Source of the DNA: Mesocentrotus franciscanus
Lineage: Eukaryota > Echinodermata > Echinoidea > Camarodonta > Strongylocentrotidae
Length of the DNA stretch: 64,000 bases
Direction of reading: 5' to 3'
Assembly (NCBI GenBank): GCA_037976565.1
Contig: CP137680.1
Location: forward strand, 21,573,533-21,637,532
Part shown: positions 1 through 12,900 of the stretch, piece after piece
Position numbering within the stretch: position 1 is the stretch's first letter
How the letters are laid out: each line of letters begins with the position of its first letter
Notes under the pieces: model-generated
What the model was told of the DNA's origin: nothing
Database searches by the model: none
What the model saw: only the letters and a program-made list of their open reading frames with translations
Position numbers and translations under genes: made by a program

Positions 1-189
1 TCCAGAGAAAAAAATTGTGAAATTCCCTAAATTTCCAAACCAAGGCCCTGACTGGCAGGGGTAATAATAATTCTTTGGACCGCTGAAGGAGTTTTATTTT
101 TTCCAAGTGGTTGAGGGAAAATAAAAATGTAACATCATTGTAAATTTTGAAAAATTGAAAGAGGAAAAATAAATGAATTGAATGTTGAA

Positions 190-402
190 GATGGCATGCA
201 CCCCATCATCAAAATCACAATCGTCGAAATGTGCACTGCACACTACACAGGAGTCTATGCATGGGGCTGCTCCAACTTGCCCGAGTCAGCTTCACTTTAG
301 CTGTCCAAATTTAACTCAAATTCGGGTCTTTGGGGAAAAGATGTAGGCTTACCCGTCCTGATTCGTATTACAGCAGCCTCCCACGATACACCTCGACGGC
401 AT
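190..402 (-). pseudogene. broken THAP-domain N-terminus
   Basis: Reading the minus strand from the ATG at 402 gives MPSRCIVGGCCNTNQDG, the usual opening of a THAP (C2CH zinc finger) domain. After a one-base frame loss near 352-354 the next frame continues with LHLFPKDPNLS, then a TAA at 311-313, then IWTAKVKLTRASWSSP and a CSV motif near 240, where several extra bases disturb the expected Cys/His pair. These are THAP landmarks in the right order and spacing, so homology is convincing, but at least three lesions prevent a continuous domain. THAP domains bind DNA and occur both in host genes and in P-element and Kolobok-type transposases. An alternative is a real first exon ending at the GTAAGC donor at about 349-354. 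The fragment lies inside the presumed last intron(s) of the MGA-like gene, on the same strand. Confidence 0.6.
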
Positions 403-620
403 TGTGAAATTCAAAGGAAAATATCAAAAAATTGCCGGACGAATCGAACTTTTTCGTACAAAAAAAACTTGCCACGCTAAAGCACGTAAACACAATCAGA
501 GAAAAACTTTCGCGCACTGCAGCAGAAGCTCGGAAGATTCTCCCGATGACGTACTGTCACGTGATCGCTGAGTTTGGGAATTTTGGGAGGCGGGGCTTAG
601 GAGCGTGGGAAATCATGTAA
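403..620 (-). promoter_or_regulatory. promoter-like region upstream of THAP fragment
   Basis: Just upstream of the THAP ATG the sequence turns GC-richer. It carries a GC-box-like stretch (GGGAGGCGGGGC, about 586-597), a CACGTG E-box at 558-563 within GTCACGTGAT, and a nearby TGACGT CRE-like element at 547-552. This combination is typical of compact housekeeping promoters. An open frame on the plus strand across 432-620 shows no recognisable protein and is treated as chance. Confidence 0.35.
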
Positions 621-792
621 TTAATGAAGGAAAAACACTATAACTCATTAACCCTTCTTTAGAAAAATTTCAAAAAACGAGAGATTGATTATATTGGTAT
701 TTTCTACACGATGGGAAGCATGAATACTTGGATGGCAGAGGACCTTTAATATTTTGGTAGTGTTGTAGTTGTTTTATTGTTGTATGACGTAC

Positions 793-918
793 CTGCTTCA
801 AGATATGAATCTTAGGAGGAACTCTCTCTTGGGATGATCCATGAATGGCATCGCTGAGCTCTAGGAATGTTTTCCGAAGTTCCTCCCTTCGTCTGCGCTC
901 CAGAAGATTGTGAGTGCT
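793..918 (-). CDS. MGA: MGA bHLH exon (basic region, helix 1, loop, start of helix 2)
   Basis: A 126-nt phase-0 exon between an AACAG acceptor and a CAG/GTACGT donor. It translates to STHNLLERRRREELRKTF followed by LELSDAIHGSSQERV and PPKIHILKQ. The basic region has the class B His-Glu-Arg pattern (H at residue 3, E at 7, R at 11 of the exon) that Myc/Max/Mad family proteins use to read CACGTG. The Pro/Lys-rich end matches the beginning of helix 2. The remaining helix 2 and leucine zipper must be encoded further left and are not in the window. Confidence 0.85.
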
Positions 919-3900
919 CTGTTAATATAGGAGTCATAGAAATCCAATTTAATCCCCATCCAATATATGGGTAATTTGAACGAGTCGGAATGATGTACTT
1001 ACAAATATCTACATTTTAATCAAATATCAAATTGTCTTTAGTGCATGCAGTAATATTATACACATAGATTAAGAAGGACATTTTTCATAATTCTGAAGAA
1101 AAAGAAGAAAAAAATCGGAACATGAATAGAGGAATCACTATGTTCACATTCTGTAAGATCCCCAAAGCAATAACAAATGAAATAAACACAAACACTACAA
1201 ACAATGCCAGACAGTGAAATAAAAAAAAATGTGCCAGTTTAATGCACAACAATTCAAAGAAAGATTCATTTCCTGTTATGTTTAGAACATATTTTAAAGG
1301 TACTATGTCCCATTTGCAGGCCAAAAAAATGAAAAGGTTAAATTACAACGGTATTTGAAAGACAATACTAATTTAGAACTTCCCTAAAAAAAAGGGGGCT
1401 TGAAAATGTCTTTAAGTGGGAAAATAACGACTATTAGTTGTCGAATCGACTTAGGAGCTATAGAGCCAGTAAGTAATAGTCTGATTTTTCAGACCATTGT
1501 ACCGAATGGTCGTACGTTTTATGCTGCGCAAAGATTCAATCAGTTTAATTTTGGCCATTACAAGAAGTGGGTTATTGATGTAGACAAATGCTCATGTACC
1601 CTTTACAGCTCATTTTATGTATGTTATTACCAAAGATGAAAAAGCCAGTCAGTCACTCAATAGTGTCTGACAGTGAAGTCTAGCAAGTAAACAGGTTTCC
1701 TTGCATAATTTGAATATTAGGACACTGCTAACGTTTAAATTTCACAGATGGGACATAAATGACATATTCATAATTCCTGCAAAGTTCTACAGAATTTCAT
1801 GTTGGCTGCAAAAGGGACATAGTATCTTTAAGATCACATTGTAGAGTTGTCAAAAAAGTATCATGCCCTCCACATAGTTTTAACATATGTCAGGTTAATC
1901 TTTTTCCCTAAAATGCATCTCAAGCTTCTAATCTTTATTACTGCCAATGCACAGTATCGTTTAATGTAACATGTTTTGTATAAATATTTCTGTAGCAATT
2001 TTTTTTAAAACCTCGATAGTATAATTTTGTCCCAAGTAAGATAACATTACAGAAATTTTCTCTGGATAATTACTGCCAACTTTTTTTCTTTCATTGTTTT
2101 AAATATATATTTCTCTTGGCTGTTTATCTCTGAATAACTAAATCATAATTTGTTATTGGGTGTACATGCATAATATACTGGGTAATAGAACATTTGGTAT
2201 TTGTAGGTAGAGGTACATGTAAGCTTTTAAAATAAATAAGATATGTAAATTACTACTCCCATGTCCACTGAACACATTATTTGTTGAAAATGCATGCAGG
2301 CATTCAAGGGTATATAAGCAGTTTAAAATAAATAAGGCCAAAGAGATCTATCATTTTGACCCTTCAACTTTGACCTAATCTGTTCAGTATTTTGAAAGCA
2401 TTCATCTCACAACATATTCCCAAACTCACAGACCCTAATCTATGCCCACAGAATGAGCTCATTTGTTTCTGGTGTGCTTTTGTGCACTTTCTTCTGGTCA
2501 AAGATATTTGGTTACAATTTTTTTTTTATTAATTTGTATCATATTGCATGCATGACATTTCACAATCTTTTATGAACTTTGAAAAATTGACACTATTTTC
2601 GGAATAATGTATATTCATAATTATTAATTTTTATATAAATAGTTTAGTAAAATTCAATTTTTTCATGATTTAACAATAAAAAAATTACTCTATATTATTG
2701 CATCCACACAAAAACATATTACTATCAATATTTATAACTTGGATGCTGGTGTGAGGAAATAAGATTTTTAGGGGAAAATTAGAAATTTATATTATCAATA
2801 TAAAGAAAATAATTAGTGGATAGTGAGGCAATTACGTCAGACTCATGAGTTGCCAATTTGTCTTGTGATTTTCAAATTTTTCATGTCATTAAAAATTCAT
2901 AACTTTCTTATTAGTTATCTGATTTTGCTCAAACTTTTTTTGATTGGTTTGTCTGATTTTTCTGCTTCTATTGAAAGTAAGTTATTATTGGAGTGGACTT
3001 GCCATTTAAGAAGTGTGGATAACAAATATTTTGCATAGTTTGTTCGAAAAATTGATTCAACTTAGGGAAAATTCGACTTGTGCGAATTCAAGTTATGCAG
3101 AATTAACTGTATATCACAAACTTATAACTTACATTTGGTCCATATGCCTTCTCCTCGTCCTTCTCCTCTTCCTGTACATAAAAGACATTATAAATATATT
3201 CCTCAATCACAATATTAACAAAAACATATTGGGTGGTATTCTCGAAAGCGGATTTACTTTAGTCCATGGTTTAATCCTCTGACTAAGTATGGAACGCCAA
3301 GTGTCCATATGAATATGTTTTTGATTAATTTAATCAGTCACTTAATTAAAATAAAATGTAATAACATAATTAATAAACAACAATATAACTACAAAATAAT
3401 TATGTTATCATGGTAATTTAGGGACATATCAAATTATTCAAATATATGTTCATAGGGTCACTTGGCATTCCATACTTAGTCGGAGGATTAAACCATGGAC
3501 TAAAGTTAGTCCGCTTTCGAGAATACCACCCACTATTAACACAAGTAAGCTGTTTTCACAATTTGACTGAAAATACTATACAGTGTGTCCAAGAAAAAAC
3601 GGAAGCCGGATTACAGTGCAGACATTTTGTAGCATTATTAATTTCATTGATAGGATTTATATGTATGAAAAGCTCAGTTTCTCTTCTTTCTTTTGATTCA
3701 CTACTTATCATTCATAATTCACACATGATTGAATTAAAATAATGGAAATTGGTGCTTAGAACAAAATTTAATTTGCACGCACAAATTGCAACATGGAGTG
3801 CTTTTGAGAGTGGTAGCCGTAACTATAGTGAAAAAAGAACAAACATCACATAAATATTCAACACTTTCTCTCTCGTACGACACCTTATGATGATGTTTGC

Positions 3901-6900
3901 CAGTGAACAAGTAAAATAAAAACATGCTTAATTTCTGCCCAAATAAGTGGATAGCTAAGTAAGAAGCAATTCAGCTTTCCTGACCTAGCAGCTAATAATG
4001 GACTTGATGGTTGGGTGAGTTCACACAAAACATTGCAGTGTTACAGCGAAAGCTGTTCAGAGAGGGGTGGGTGACAGGATACGGGTTGGAAACGGAAAGG
4101 TTGTTATTGTTTTATTTTTTTGATTAAGCCAGGTTTTAAAGTGGTTAATTTGAAATTCAAATGTTAACATTACAGGGGGGTGTTTCACAAAGACTAAGAT
4201 TGACTTTAAGTTGGACTTAAGTATAACAGGCCGTTCATGCCATTATTTGCTATCATTATTTACTGCCATTGGTCTCTCAAGGGATGTACAAATCATGGTA
4301 AAAAATCTACAAAACTTATATTTTGATAATTCATTATTGAAGGAAAAAATATTATCTAAATATTATAATTTAGAGACCAATTGGGACAGCAACCAATGGC
4401 ATGAACGGCCTGTTATACTTAAGTCCAACTTAAAGTCGATCTTAGTCTTTGTGAAACACCCCCCTGGTCTGTTCATCTCTTGCTACAGTCATGCTTCATC
4501 TAATCAATTTCAAGCAAAAAATATATTTTCACCGTTTTATCAAAATCTGGTACAAATGAATTTTAACATGCCGTTTTCAAAACAATGTTGCTCAATGAAG
4601 CATGTATGGATTAATTCAATCAAAGTATCAGTTGAAAGCACATTACTTGTACTTCATGAAAAGTAAAAAAAAATATTTTCATTCAGCTCGGAGTTTACTC
4701 ACAATAATCGTTTTTGGGGGGTTTTGTTTTTTCTGAGATGCAATGTATGTGCATCTGAACTAATTAAGTATGAGTGCATGGAAAATAATTATAGAAGAAA
4801 AGAATATCTAAATTTTCAGGGAAAAAAAGATAACGCATTCCTTTCCACCACAGTGATCCTTTATCAATATTCTATTATTTTAAAAAATGATTCAATATTA
4901 AATTTGATTCATTGTAACACGTGCTTGGGTGGACTTTTTATGTCCTTTGTTAAATAAAACATATTCAGAGAAAAGGAAAAAAAAATGAATGCATTCAGTA
5001 GACTCACCACAGAAGATTTTTCATTGTAAACCACCTGAAACATAGGAGAATCCCACTGCTTTGCTGGGCAAACTGGAGATTTTCTCTTGGACCTTTTCTT
5101 CTTGCTTTTGACATGAGTAGTTGTTGATAACTGTGGATTCATTTTCAAGGGCAAAGAACCTGATGATTTGTATTTTTTATTGTGCCTTGGAGAGCCAAAG
5201 CTATGTCCAATTGAAAGTTTAAATGACGGGTTACTAGATGACTTGAGTTTGATCTTCTTTTTTGCCATGTCCATCTCCTGTTCCTTTCGCAGTTTACTTG
5301 AGAGTCTTGAAGTTATGTTTCTGAGAGAGGAATACGGGTTTAAATTTTGGACCGCTGGAGTGACGCCAATAATAGATTCAACATCAACCTCCACATCATC
5401 GTCTGTGTTGACAACATCTACCTCTGTGTCTGACGAACCGGCATCTGATTGATCATGGTCTTTGACTGGGGTTGGTGATTTATCTTGTGTGTTGTCTGAA
5501 AGAACTTCTGATGATGGAGACATGCATATGGGTGATGGGCATACTGGAGACGTATATATTGGAGAAGTGAGGTTATCTGTATCTGACAGACCGGCAACTG
5601 ATGGATCATTGTCTTTGACTGGGGTTGGTGATTTATCTTGTGTGTTCTCTGAAAGAACTTCTGACAATGGAGACATGCATATGGATGATGGGCATACTGG
5701 AGACGTACATATTGGAGAAGTGAAGTTATCTGTTTCTGACGGACCGGCATCTGATGGATCATTGTCTTTGACTGGGGTTGGTGATCTATCTTGTGTGTTC
5801 TCTGAAAGAACTTCTGACGATGGAGACATGCATATCGGTGATGGGCATACTGGAGACATACATATTGGAGAAGTGCAGTTCTCGTTACTGGTAGCTACAA
5901 ATTTGATGTTCAACGTTGGTGACTTCTTTGGAAGAACATTTGGGTATTTCACTGAGGTGGTTTCTGTTTGGATAATGTCCTCAGCCAATGATGGCTGATT
6001 CTCTGACACATGCTCTCCCAAAACTGGAACTTCTGGTGTGTTTTCAGTATGAGGAAGGATCCCTGCATCAGAGTTGGACTCATCTTTTGAGCTTTGGGAG
6101 TCCTTTTGTGGTGGGTCAGTCAAGTCTGTGCATACCCTATCTTTGCTAGTTGCTGGCAATGTTAGGTTTTTCTGAGGATTTTCTCTCACTTCAGGGGTTT
6201 CTGAAGTTTCCTGAATATGCTCCTTGGGTAATGATGTGCTCATCCCCAAGTCAGCATTTGATATATCATTCGTAATGCCATCATCAATTCTCAGGGATGC
6301 AACAGAGGAGTTGTCATCATCATTGCAGTCTGCAGTCAAGTCAAAGGAACATGACACTTCCTCATCAACATCCAAGGGTCCATAAACATCCTCTTCACTA
6401 AACCTTGCAAAGTGCTCAATACCGAGAGTTCCTTCTGCATCCTCAATGCCAATCTCTCCTTCTGCATCCATTTCATCATCAATACTAGCATCTGGTGAAG
6501 GAGATACAGCTTTAGGTGGATCAGATCCTCCAGAATCTATGAATTTACTTTGTTGTTCACTTTGTCCATCAATTACTGTCTTCTCATTCATTTTAGAATT
6601 GTTAGAGGTGTCAACAAGAGTATTGGAAGCTTCTTCCTGAAGTCCATTATCTATCTGACTAATACAGGTAGAAACAGTACTAATGGCATTACTATCTAGC
6701 AGAAGATCAGCAATTTCAGAGAGATTATAATGGTTCTCTTTATTCAGATGTTCAGTTCTTGTTATTAGCTCAGTGCTTTCTTGGGAGTGCTCCTCTTTAT
6801 CCTCAACAGACTCTTCTGATGTTTGAAAGATCTCATTTACAGGTGTTTCTGCTTTCTCATTATGCTCCATTTCAACAGAATGAACATTTTCAGATGCCTC

Positions 6901-9900
6901 TCCTTCATCTTTGGCCAAACTTTTTCCTTCACAAGAGTCTGCATCATTGTCCGCATCATTGTCCATTCTGTTTTGAAAAGCTGTCTCTTCACACTTTGGA
7001 GATTTCCTGGGAGAAATGACTAGTAATGGTGATGTTGAGGGTCTTTTTGAAATTCTCTGTGGCATTGGTTTTGATGGGGATTTGCCTCCTTTTCCAAATG
7101 GGGATCTTTTATCTTTGTTTCTCTGAAGAACTACCTTCACACCTTCTTTTTCTGTAGTGAACCAAGGGCCTTTTACTCCTGTGTAACTTTGCAATTCCCA
7201 TGGCTTCTGGATCTTTGGATCATGCAACCAATCTGAAACATTCCGCGTTACTTTCTTTACTGGACTTAATCCATCCTCATCATCAACAGAAGTTCGTTTT
7301 ACAATCTCTGACAACTTATCAAACTCTGGTAGAGAGGAAGACAATTTCTTGGAAGTTTCCATCCCACTGTCAGACATGGATTGTGATTTATCATGTGTAT
7401 TGGAAGCAGCATAAGCTTTCCCAGGGCTAGATCCAGGGACCCCAGGTGTCATGTTACTCTTGGATGGTGTTCTTTTACTGACATTGGAAGTGACCGCTTT
7501 TATGTTTGTCTCTGGCTTCTCAGTTACAGATTTAGAAGTTCCTGGAACGAAGGTAAAAGTGTTGGATCCGTCTGTGGCACTACCTATTGTTTTTTTGCTC
7601 TCCTCTGCTATTACATCTTCAGATCTTTCTGCAGATTTGTGTTTAGTGAGGCGGAAACGTATCCAACCGTCTCCTTTAGACAAGAGATTCAATTCCATGT
7701 CCTCTGGCAACTGTACATTTTGCTTTGGCTTTCTTGGGTTAAGAATCTTGGCAATTCCTTGCTTGACTTCACATTCCATTGTATCTGCCCATTCAAACTC
7801 TGCATCAGTTAACATCATGATACACATGAATTCATCTTTTATGTCCATGTAGAATGTCTTGGTGAGTCGCATCTGACTCACTCCTGAAACTCCCAGGAAT
7901 GCCTTGCTGGTTGCGGAATCGATTTCTTCTTTATCCTCATGGCTTGCAGATTCAGAGGGTGAACAAACTTGGGTGACAGACTCTGTGACATTATGCTCCT
8001 GTTCTTGCAAACTGACAGCTGCATCCTGTTTGGTGGAAGAAGTTGCCAATGGAACACAGGTATTTGATGTAACTAGTGGTTTTACTAGACAAGTCTGGGC
8101 TGGTACAGCTGTTGAGATTTTTTTTTCATCCGAGTTCAGCTTAGGAAGTTCTGCTTGCCGAACCACATTAAGCTGAACACCGGGCTCTATCCCTTTGATG
8201 AGACTGGAGCCTTAAACACTGGTTGGGGAACAGTTGCAGGAAACGTTGAGTTCTCTGAAGGATCAGATGTTTGGAGGGTCGAATGATTAATTTGTGACAT
8301 TGTTCCTTGAGAAACATTTGATCTCACGGTGGTGACTGGTGCTGCTGCTGATGAAGTTGTTGCTACTACCCCTGGTTTAAGGATTATCCCAGATGATGTC
8401 AGTTGGAGCTGTACAGGCAAGACTGGTCTCTGGTGTCCAGAAGTCGCACTAGACACTGAACTGCCAATTTGTTCAGTTGGGAGTTTTAGCCCGTCTTCAT
8501 TCTGTACAGTTTGTGACATTGTTCCTTGAGAAACTTTTGATCTCACGGTGGTGACTGGTGCTGCCGCTGCTGAAGTTGTTGCTACTACTCCTGGTTTAAG
8601 TACTATCCCAGATGATGTCAGTTGGAACTGTACAGGCAAGACTGGTCTCTGGTGTCCAGAAGTCGCACTAGACACTGAACTGCCAATTTGTTCAGTTGGG
8701 AGTTTTAGCCCGTCTTCATTCTGTACAGTGGATTGCATTGAGGTATTCATGGTCGGTTTGGCTAATTGTACAGGGATTGTTGATGTTTCATATTGTGCAC
8801 ATTTCACCTTCGGTGCAAGGAGTCTGGCCTCTGAAGTATGAGAGGGTTTGCTTTCCTCCACAGTTAGTGGTCCGCAACTGGCTGGTATCAATATCCTACT
8901 TCCATTTGGCAGCATGACCATGTTCATCAGATTGCCATTCAACAAGTATTGCTTGGATACTGGTAAGAATGTTGATGTTCCTTGAGGTGTTTGTCCTTGG
9001 GATGACGTAGTAGAAAGAGAGAGTGGTGCAGTCGTCTGAGCAGAAGGGATGTTCTTCACTTTGCTCTTGGAATCAACTGCTTCACTGGCTTGATCTGAAA
9101 TTTGCTTCTTCTGCCTACTCTCGGTTGGAAATACCAAGGGTATGAACTGCTTTTTTCTGTGAAGTGATTTTTGCTGCTTTACATTACTCTGAGTTCCATG
9201 TTGCAGATCCTGGTTGCTATTGGTTAAACGAGTTTTTGAACTCTCTGAAGCCAAGGGATGAGCAACATTTGATTCAGCAGCTCTTTTCTTTTCCACGTGC
9301 TGATCTGCTTCATCTCCTTGCTGTTTCCTCTTCAATTTGATCCATTTATCTGGCTTATCAGTGACGAAATGCCTTGTCCTAGCACAAGTACTGACCAAAT
9401 TCCTTTTCTCGCACTCTGGGAGATGATCAAGCAATTGCAGTTTCTTCATTCCTACTGCGGTATTTTCGGGATCCCCAACCTTCCAAAACTTGTACGTATC
9501 ATCATAAAAGAGCATATCACGAGCATGTGTAGGAGGCCGTCGTATTCTTGTACCCGTCATAGACTGTGATGAAGTTTTCTTGCATATGCAATCGAACATA
9601 CAATCCACTTTGCGGCAATGATTACTCAGTTCTTGCACAGGTCTTGATTTATCTAGACTGCTACATATGCATCCAAGACGACAGTATTCCTCACATTTTT
9701 GCACCACTTTAATCTCAGATGGAGCCTGACCTTCTTCACTTTTGGATTCTTTGCATGCAATGTTACTTTCTTCTTGTAAAAGATCCCCATCTTTTCCACT
9801 AGGTGACAGATTTATGTTCAAGATGGGTGGTAGGCTTTCATCTGCATATGGTTGATCTTCATTACTTTGTTCTGGCTCCTGCTTAATCTTTTTAGTGCCT

Positions 9901-12900
9901 TGCATCTCAGACTCATCAGATTGGCGTTTACCTGGAGCTTTTCCAGACAAGGAAAGAACATTTCTGACTTCAAGGAACCCTTTAGACTTCTCACCAACCC
10001 TGCTAGCATCTTGCCGCTCTCTTGCAAATAGAGGTCTCAAGTGTTTTTCCATAGCTAGCAAATGGAAGCTTAGGTAGTTTTCTAACCAGGTTATCAGGTC
10101 CAGTTCCAAAGACAAACCCGTCCTTGATTCTATACTTGTTTTTATCTTTGTGTTTCTCCTTTTTCTTCTTCTTCTTTTTCTTTTTCCCATCTCTGTGTTC
10201 AGTATATGAATCCTTGAGAAGTAAGCTGCTGTAGTTTGGAGAAGCAACATTCAATGGCTTTTGTCTCTTCAGTGCCATGTCCAGTGTCTTCACAGAATGA
10301 CTCTGTCTACTTGGTACTTTGAAGACTACCTTGGCATTGTTCACAGATATTGTAGAAGGGGAGATGAGAGACTTCATCTTATTGTTAATGCCAACTCCTT
10401 GCAGAAGATCTTCAAGAGCATCACTCACAAATGCAGATTTCTTTGAAGCGACAGGTTTCTCGAAAGGTTTGAAGGGGAGACTCTCTTCTTCTGGTAGCCT
10501 TGCACTGGGCTGTGGTTTATTTTCTACGAGCTGAGTGTTTTCTTGTTTAGGCTTTGACGCCACAGGTACGACACTTTTTGTGACAGGAGAGGATGATGGT
10601 AAATGTAGCTGTTGAACATTGACTGGAATGTGGGAAGTAGGACTCTTTACAGGCACTGTGCTTTCCCTAGGTTTAGTGGACAAGGCTAGAGGACTCTGCT
10701 CAACTTTTGTGGGAGATGTGCTGTTTGCTTTGGCTTTGGTTATAAGCTTCAATTTCAGAGATGGTCTCTCCGATGTAGCATGCAATTCCTTTTGACAAAT
10801 TGCCCACTCTTGATGTCTAGGTTCACTTCCTTTCATCTCTGTCTCTTCGTTTGACTGCTCAGAGCTCTGCACTTTGCTAATGCTCTTCTGCAGATCTGGA
10901 AAATGTCCATGCTTCAGTCCAACAACCTTCCCTGTATCTGAGGGATTCTCTGCATGCTCTGTTTCATGGTCTTTGTCTACGCTACTTTTCCTCACATGCA
11001 AACTTGAGAAATGTCCATGTCTCGATCCTGAAAGCTCAACAGAATTTGAAAGCCTGCCCTGCCCTCTGGCATCTGATGAGTGGTCAATTTCTGACTTTGA
11101 CCTATGCATTTTCTTATGCTTTGGTTTTTTGTATGATAATCTTTCAAGTTCTTCATTTCTCACATTCACAACTAGATCGTTTTTCTTGACTGCATCCAGA
11201 GCAACTCCTTTTCTACTAAGAACAGGATGGACTATTTCTGTAAGACCCTTGCTTTCCATGGACCACAGTAAATCCTGTTCAAGAGCCTTTATCTTTGCCT
11301 CAATTGGGTTCTTCCTTTTCCTTTTCATCTTAACATTTTTCACAGCTGGGTACACACATTTCTTGGAAGGAACTTTGTTTGTTTGAGTAGATTTTCTCTG
11401 CATTTTCAGCTTCATTGCCTTGGAATATGATATGAGATCATCCCTAGTTTCAAATGCTAAAAATGGTATGTTGTCCACATTCTCTTGGTGTGGTGCAGGG
11501 AAGATTGGAGAAGACCAGGATACTTCTTTCTCACCAAGGGATGATGGATTCACTTCCAAACATAGTTCCGGAGGTTGACTGCTCTGAAGAGGTATATCAT
11601 TCTGCCTGCTTCCTTGTCCATCTCCTGTACCTATTTCTGGTGTCAGGCTGGGAATACTAGTACCTGGTGACTTTATATTTGTCAAAGAAGGGAGACCGTG
11701 ATCTGATGATTTGTTACCAGATAAAAAAATGCTGGGTGTATCGTGCGACATATTACGAAAAGACAAAGTTGGGAGTCCGGTGTCTGGTGCTTTGTTATTT
11801 GACAAAGTGTTGGCTGTATTATGTTCAGAATGTTCTGTCCTTGTCGCTTTGTTCCTTTCGCCTGAGCAACTTCCAGATAGTACTATTGAGTCTTTTGAAA
11901 AAGCAGAAAGATAGGAGCTGCTGTAGGGGTTACCTCTATCAATTTGAAGCTTTACAATGTTTTTAGGCGACAATGGCTTTTTCCCACCACCAAAGAGACT
12001 GAATATGTTCCTGGCAGACTCTGTTGCATTGCTATGGCCAGATTCTATAATTTGATCGAGGGAATCTGTTCCACATGTTCCTTCAATTTCTTCATACTGT
12101 GTGTTTGAGGGCTCACTATCTTCAAACTGCATGTTGAATCCTGACTTGCTTCAAGCTTCCTATTTGAATCAAACGCTTTAAGTGGCATGTTTGAATAAGA
12201 GTCACCCTGAAAAGTACTGCACTCTAACAAGCTATCCAATTCCTGTAGAAGATGATGTGTGTTTGGTTGAGCTTGTAATTTTGGAGGGCCTTCCTCCAAA
12301 TTCCTGCTCCTGTGCATATGGTTCTCTGCATTTTTGAGAGTGGCATTGGCCGTCTCTAAGATTTTCTCACTACAGCTTTTTGACAAAGCACCTGATTTCT
12401 CAACTTCATGGAGTCTCTCTACAAATCTTGCATCATTCTCTGTTTTGGACACACCCAAGCTGTTCAGAGATTCGTTACCTACTGATGGTAAACTATCATC
12501 CAGACCCAGTGAAGAGTTCGCATCCCCACCAAATGAACTGCTTAGGTCAACATTCTGGAAGTCATTGTTTGTTTCTCCCTCTGACTGCAGACTCCACACA
12601 CGTAGGACATGATCTTCCTCTTCATCTTGTACCTTACTTGAGTCTTCATCATTATATGATGGAGAATCAACATGGGCTTGCTCATCAATAAACAGACACT
12701 CGCTGTCATCAACTTCACTTGACACATTACTTGGATATCGATTATGCTCAATTTCCGCGGTAATGTCAGAGTAGGCATAGCTATGTCTTTGCTGGGTCCT
12801 TCCTCATGTTTTGTAGGGCTGGTTGTGTCACTCATAACGTCCTCTGCTAATGAAGAGTCTTTATCCTGATTTCGGTTTGCGAGACCAATTCTCCACTGTC

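Noticed and set aside
5418..5998. Open frames on both strands across the Ser-Pro repeat (for example a plus-strand 178-codon frame)
   Set aside because: They arise because the 153-bp repeat unit is open in several frames. The minus-strand frame joins conserved MGA sequence on both sides.
6446..12691. Many 60-170-codon plus-strand open frames
   Set aside because: They lie antisense to the MGA exon, show no protein-family features and have no splice or start context.
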